Source of the DNA: Actinomycetota bacterium
Lineage (GTDB): Bacteria; Margulisbacteria; Marinamargulisbacteria; SXXA01
NCBI GenBank assembly: GCA_005791325.1
Contig: SXXA01000052.1
Location: forward strand, 1 to 10,294
Direction of reading: 5' to 3'
Length of the DNA stretch: 10,294 bases
Shown here one piece after another: positions 7,568 through 10,294 of the stretch. A program made the translations under genes and the position numbers. Position 1 is the stretch's first letter; each line of letters starts with the position of its first letter. The notes below the pieces were generated by a model. That model saw nothing but the letters and a program-made list of their open reading frames with translations, did not search any database and was not told the origin of the DNA.

Positions 7568-8691
7568 GATAATCGGCCCTGAATGGCCGTGACCACCTGT
7601 TCCATCTTCATGGATCGACTCCCTTTTACCAATACCACATCCCCCCTTTTTAATTCAGAAAGCACCCGATTAATTAAGTCTTGATGGGTTGAAAAGTGTT
7701 CAAACGGAATCCCTTGGGGGGATACGTTGCCCCAATGATGGCCATACGAAAAAATAACACTTACATTTGCCTCAATGGCCTCGTTAATGACCGCTTGATG
7801 GGCCTCATCAGCGGTTGCTCCCAATTCCAACATATCCCCGACCACCAATAAATGTCTCCCTGGTTGCCGTTTGAGTTGTTGCAGGGCGTAGGTCATCCCA
7901 TCTGGATTGGCATTATAAGAATCGTCTAAAACGGTGACACCCTGACAAGATAGAGAAATCATGCGATGAGATGAGGGGGTGTAGGCGTCAAATCCAGACC
8001 GAATCTCGGCATCGGATAAGCCAAATTCTCTGCCAATTAAATAAGCGGCGTTTACATTTTGCTCCGGCTTTTCTATGCCGCCAAACAATTTGGGTATAAA
8101 TCCGGCTCGTTTGGCTCGTTTCATTTGATAGTCGTAATAGGGACTCGATTCATTCAGATACGCAACGCGTGGGGAAACTTCCCAAGGCAATGCTTTCAGA
8201 AAAATTTCTGTTTTGGCCTTGGCAATGGCGTATTGTGAGCCCAGCAACTCAATGTGGGTGGTTCCAATGGTCGTAATTAAGCAATGGGTGGGGCGGGCAA
8301 TGCGAGCCAACTCATCAATTTCACCCAACCCACGCATCCCCATTTCAACAATTAAAATATCGGTATTAAAATCAGCTTTTAAAATGGTGAGGGGAACCCC
8401 AAATTGATTGTTTTGATTTTCTTCGGTTTTAACCACACGATAGCGTTGGCTTAATACAGCATACAGGGTATCTTTCATGGTGGTTTTGCCGGCAGATCCG
8501 GTGATACCAATGACATGACACCTCAATTTTTTTCGATACGATTTGGCATAGCGTTGAATATCTACATCCAATATTTTAGCCCCTTTTTTAATGGCCTCCG
8601 GAATAAAGTCGCGGCCATTAAATTGATCGCCTTGTACGGGGATGAACCAATCACCTGGTTGAATGGTACGGGTATCAATCGAAATGGCCAT
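7564..8691 (-). CDS. murF: UDP-MurNAc-tripeptide:D-Ala-D-Ala ligase MurF
   Basis: 375 residues from the chosen start, against about 450 in E. coli. It adds the D-Ala-D-Ala dipeptide to the UDP-MurNAc-tripeptide. The N-terminal domain shows SIDTRTIQPGDWF and QFNGRDFIPEAIKKGA, as in MurF. The ATP loop is GITGSAGKTT (62-71), followed by EENQNNQFGVPLT (90-102), VEMGMRGLGEID (115-126), the AKAKTEIF lysine region (157-164), DDSYNANPDGM (256-266), VVGDMLELG (283-291) and VLVKGSRSMKMEQVV (353-367). The ATG at 8691 overlaps the murE stop (TAATG); a TTG at 8706 would add five residues. The protein starts only a few residues before the conserved DTR motif, so the usual leading helix is absent. The substrate-binding and central domains are also trimmed. 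The D-Ala-D-Ala ligase that supplies its substrate is not in the window. Confidence 0.95.
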   Translation of the reverse strand: MAISIDTRTIQPGDWFIPVQGDQFNGRDFIPEAIKKGAKILDVDIQRYAKSYRKKLRCHVIGITGSAGKTTMKDTLYAVLSQRYRVVKTEENQNNQFGVPLTILKADFNTDILIVEMGMRGLGEIDELARIARPTHCLITTIGTTHIELLGSQYAIAKAKTEIFLKALPWEVSPRVAYLNESSPYYDYQMKRAKRAGFIPKLFGGIEKPEQNVNAAYLIGREFGLSDAEIRSGFDAYTPSSHRMISLSCQGVTVLDDSYNANPDGMTYALQQLKRQPGRHLLVVGDMLELGATADEAHQAVINEAIEANVSVIFSYGHHWGNVSPQGIPFEHFSTHQDLINRVLSELKRGDVVLVKGSRSMKMEQVVTAIQGRLS

Positions 8692-9863
8692 TAGGTGGAT
8701 GTCCAATCAGATAGGGCGTGGGTGACTTCCTCAACATCATTAAAGTGATGGGCAATATCCCCAATTAATTGGGTGGTTTCGTGCCCTTTTCCCAATACCA
8801 TCACCACATCGTTTGGTTGTGCCAATTGCATGGCTGTTTGTATGGCTTCCCGTCGATCCAGAAATACATGAACGGCGGAATGATCCCCGATACCGGTTAA
8901 ACAATCCTGAATAATACTTGCGGGGTCTTCATGGCGAGGATTATCGGAGGTGACCACTACAACCTCAGACCATCGGGTGGCAACCGCAGCCATGAGGGGG
9001 CGTTTGGATCGGTCACGATTCCCGCCGCATCCAAAAACGGTAATCACGCGACCTTGATAACGATCGGCCATATGGCGGGCTTCTTGCAACACATTATCCA
9101 TTCCATCGGGGGTATGTGCATAATCCACAATGGCGGTAAATGGTGCAGGGCTAGGAACGACCTGAAAGCGTCCTGGTGGTGGGGTGGCGGTGGTCATTAC
9201 GCGACTTAATTGGTCATCGGTGAGGCCGCATAGACGTAGAATGGCCACAGCGGCCTGCATGTTACGATGGTTAAATCGGCCATGTAGGGGGTTGGAAAAG
9301 GGGAGGGTAATGGATTCAAAATCTTCGGGAAAGAGGTGATGCCCGTCACCGGCCATAAATTGAAGTTTGGTGGCACGATAGGCTTCGAAAGTGCCATGGT
9401 AATCCAAATGATCTTGGGTGATATTGGTAAGTGTTCGGCAAAAAAAGCGAAGTCCATCGATGCGATTTTGGGCAATGGCGTGACTGGACACTTCCATCAC
9501 AAAGTGGGTGCCACCTTGTTGTAGATGTTGGGCCATGCGTTGGGATATTTCCAAAATATTAGGGGTGGTGAGTTGGGCGTTAATGGTGCCCAATATGGCG
9601 CAATTGATACCAACTTGGGTTAATGCATGATGAACCAAATGGGTAACGGTGGTTTTGCCGTTGGTGCCGGTTACGCCGATAACGGTAAGATGGGCAGAGG
9701 GGTCGTGGGTGACTGATTTGGCAAATGGGCCAAGTTCATCGTGGGTTAGGTGGATAACATCGGTGGCCCCAGCCTCCAAAGCGATTGGGATATAGGGAGT
9801 GGCATTGGGTAAGCACACAAAGGTATCACCTGGTTGAATGGATCGAGAGTCAATATGGTACAC
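8691..9863 (-). CDS. murE: UDP-MurNAc-dipeptide:meso-diaminopimelate ligase MurE
   Basis: 390 residues, about 100 fewer than E. coli MurE (495). It adds the third stem-peptide residue to UDP-MurNAc-L-Ala-D-Glu. Visible blocks are IDSRSIQPGDTF (4-15), VTGTNGKTT (64-72, ATP loop), MEVSSHAIAQNRIDGL (123-138), TNITQDHLDYHGTFEAY (146-162) with K166 as the likely carbamylated lysine, GRFNHRN (195-201), DYAHTPDGM (247-255), FGCGGNRDRSKRP (277-289), SDNPRHEDP (306-314) and LGKGHE (357-362). The DNPR motif at 307-310 is the established marker for meso-DAP, in line with dapF and dapL downstream. The start is GTG at 9863, preceded by a weak AGAAAG site about seven bases upstream; no in-frame ATG lies upstream. 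It is the first gene after the operon promoter. The N-terminal domain and the region between K166 and GRFN are much shorter than usual. Confidence 0.95.
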   Translation of the reverse strand: MYHIDSRSIQPGDTFVCLPNATPYIPIALEAGATDVIHLTHDELGPFAKSVTHDPSAHLTVIGVTGTNGKTTVTHLVHHALTQVGINCAILGTINAQLTTPNILEISQRMAQHLQQGGTHFVMEVSSHAIAQNRIDGLRFFCRTLTNITQDHLDYHGTFEAYRATKLQFMAGDGHHLFPEDFESITLPFSNPLHGRFNHRNMQAAVAILRLCGLTDDQLSRVMTTATPPPGRFQVVPSPAPFTAIVDYAHTPDGMDNVLQEARHMADRYQGRVITVFGCGGNRDRSKRPLMAAVATRWSEVVVVTSDNPRHEDPASIIQDCLTGIGDHSAVHVFLDRREAIQTAMQLAQPNDVVMVLGKGHETTQLIGDIAHHFNDVEEVTHALSDWTST

Positions 9864-9931
9864 GTTGATTCTTTCTGAAAATATGGTTGATGAATGATTC
9901 GGTAAATATCGATTGTAATGAACGGATTGTT

Positions 9932-9960
9932 TTAATAAAGGGAACGAGAAAAACTGTCAA
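9932..9960 (-). promoter_or_regulatory. Sigma-70-type promoter of the mur operon
   Basis: On the minus strand a perfect -35 hexamer TTGACA (9960-9955) is followed by exactly 17 bases and then TATTAA (9937-9932), a 4 of 6 match to the -10 consensus. It faces murE and would give a leader of about 60 bases before the GTG at 9863. No other comparable promoter was seen between the genes, so it probably drives the whole operon. The transcription start is inferred. Confidence 0.75.
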
Positions 9961-9988
9961 GTAATGATACTCATAGGGGTTGATTTTG

Positions 9989-10173
9989 TGGGTGCTGCGC
10001 ACCCAACCCCGCCCAGGGGCCAAGCCCCTTGGAACCCCCCAGATCGCGTGTGAACACGGTGTACCCTTTAAACCCCCTAGTATGAAGGGCGACGCCCTTC
10101 AGGCGGGCGCGGGCACGCAGTGCCCGCTATTGAACTGGTTCAGGGGGGAGTGTGAGGGGGGAACGCCCTCACA
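9989..10173. repeat. Chain of GC-rich hairpins with mostly three-base loops
   Basis: At least five inverted repeats lie in a row. They are TGGGTGC-TGC-GCACCCA (9989-10005), AGGGGC-CAA-GCCCCT (10015-10029), TGAAGGGC-GAC-GCCCTTCA (10083-10101), GCGGGCAC-GCA-GTGCCCGC (10109-10127) and TGTGAGGG with CCCTCACA around a seven-base loop (10151-10173). The first four all have three-base loops closed by a C:G pair, although the stem sequences differ. C-runs such as AACCCC recur between them. The pattern resembles extragenic palindromic repeat clusters, but whether it recurs in this genome cannot be seen here. Confidence 0.8.
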
Positions 10174-10196
10174 TTAACCTAACCCTACCGTTGATC

Positions 10197-10214
10197 CCCT
10201 CCCCTTGGGGAGGG
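10197..10214. repeat. Inverted repeat CCCTCCCC/GGGGAGGG
   Basis: An 8-base perfect inverted repeat with a two-base centre (in practice a 7-base stem and a four-base CTTG loop), flanked by CCTAACCC on the left and GGGTTAGGG on the right that partly extend the symmetry. It stands between the triloop hairpin chain and the priA-like stop codon. It could stabilise or partly terminate the upstream transcript, but there is no T-tract. Confidence 0.6.
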
Positions 10215-10221
10215 TTAGGGT

Positions 10222-10240
10222 GGGGTATCAATCACACCCC
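10222..10240. repeat. Small inverted repeat after the priA-like stop
   Basis: GGGGT (10222-10226) and ACCCC (10236-10240) can pair across a nine-base loop. On the minus strand this begins one base after the TGA stop of the priA-like fragment. It is weak as a hairpin and lacks a T-tract, so a termination role is only possible. Confidence 0.35.
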
Positions 10241-10241
10241 G

Positions 10242-10294
10242 TCACACTATTGATTGAGGATCAATATCAACGATCAATTTTACCCGATTATCAG
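10242..10294 (-). CDS. priA: PriA-like primosomal helicase, C-terminal tail only
   Basis: Only the last 16 complete codons and a TGA stop are in the window. They translate to DNRVKLIVDIDPQSIV. A short basic strand followed by (V/I)D(V/I)DPxS and a hydrophobic end is the usual C-terminus of PriA, the 3'-to-5' helicase that restarts stalled replication forks. The other two minus-strand frames are closed by stop codons within this stretch. The fragment is too short for certainty; its orientation is the same as the mur operon, with 378 bases between them. Confidence 0.5.
   Translation of the reverse strand, partial: DNRVKLIVDIDPQSIV

Larger units (their letters stand above)
9864..10241. other. 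Intergenic region between priA-like gene and murE
   Basis: This 378-base stretch carries no believable gene. Its murE-proximal part (9864-9980) is AT-rich and holds the promoter and leader. The remainder (about 9989-10240) is GC-rich and made almost wholly of short inverted repeats. No T-tract follows any hairpin on either strand, so none is a classical intrinsic terminator. The plus-strand frame 9980-10177 that crosses it is a by-product of the repeats. Confidence 0.75.

Noticed and set aside
9115..9130. DnaA box near the skew switch
   Set aside because: The TAATCCACA match here (also seen near 5624) is one base off consensus, isolated and inside conserved coding sequence (DYAH of murE), so there is no origin-like cluster.
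9864..9990. MraZ-binding repeats in the operon promoter
   Set aside because: No tandem GTGGG-type repeats occur at regular spacing; the single TGGGTGC is part of a hairpin.
9980..10177. Plus-strand 65-codon open frame upstream of the operon
   Set aside because: It lies across the hairpin chain, has no ribosome-binding site, and its Pro/Gly-rich product is just the translation of the repeats.
10176..10225. Telomere-like TTAGGG/CCCTAA units
   Set aside because: They occur as single units flanking one inverted repeat, not as a tandem array.
9989..10266. CRISPR array
   Set aside because: The repeats are different short palindromes without a constant repeat or regular spacers.

Overview
The window is almost entirely one leftward (minus-strand) operon for peptidoglycan precursor synthesis. 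Gene order in the direction of transcription is murE - murF - mraY - murD - ftsW - murG - a RimK-type ATP-grasp ligase - dapF - dapL - csaB. csaB runs off the left edge. A 53-base fragment at the right edge encodes a PriA-like C-terminus, so priA probably lies just upstream in the same orientation.

Layout. Positions 10242-10294 hold the priA-like tail. Positions 9864-10241 are non-coding: a chain of short GC-rich hairpins, most with three-base loops, followed by a clear sigma-70-type promoter (TTGACA, 17-base spacer, TATTAA) that fires into murE. From 9863 down to position 1 the genes are packed with 1-20 base overlaps. The only internal gap is 13 bases between dapF and dapL, and no internal terminator is visible. 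Good Shine-Dalgarno sequences (AAGGAG) precede only dapF and dapL; the other internal genes appear to rely on translational coupling.

How the genes work together. DapL makes LL-diaminopimelate (LL-DAP) directly from tetrahydrodipicolinate and DapF epimerises it to meso-DAP. MurE carries the DNPR motif expected for adding meso-DAP. MurD adds D-Glu and MurF adds D-Ala-D-Ala. MraY moves the product onto undecaprenyl phosphate, MurG adds GlcNAc, and FtsW polymerises lipid II at the septum. CsaB, a polysaccharide pyruvyl transferase, would modify a wall-linked polymer of the kind that anchors S-layer proteins with SLH domains. The ATP-grasp ligase is the odd member, because its substrate cannot be read from the sequence. 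murC, murB, ddl, ftsQ, ftsA, ftsZ, mraZ, rsmH, ftsL and the septal transpeptidase are not in this stretch.

Organism. This is a bacterium with DAP-type peptidoglycan, the DapL route and CsaB, with roughly balanced overall GC and unusually compact Mur ligases. DapL together with CsaB is compatible with Cyanobacteria-related or other deep candidate lineages (Margulisbacteria-like groups would fit), but I cannot fix the phylum from this window. Strand composition is striking: the plus strand is very C-rich at the left end and G-rich at the right end, although all genes point the same way.
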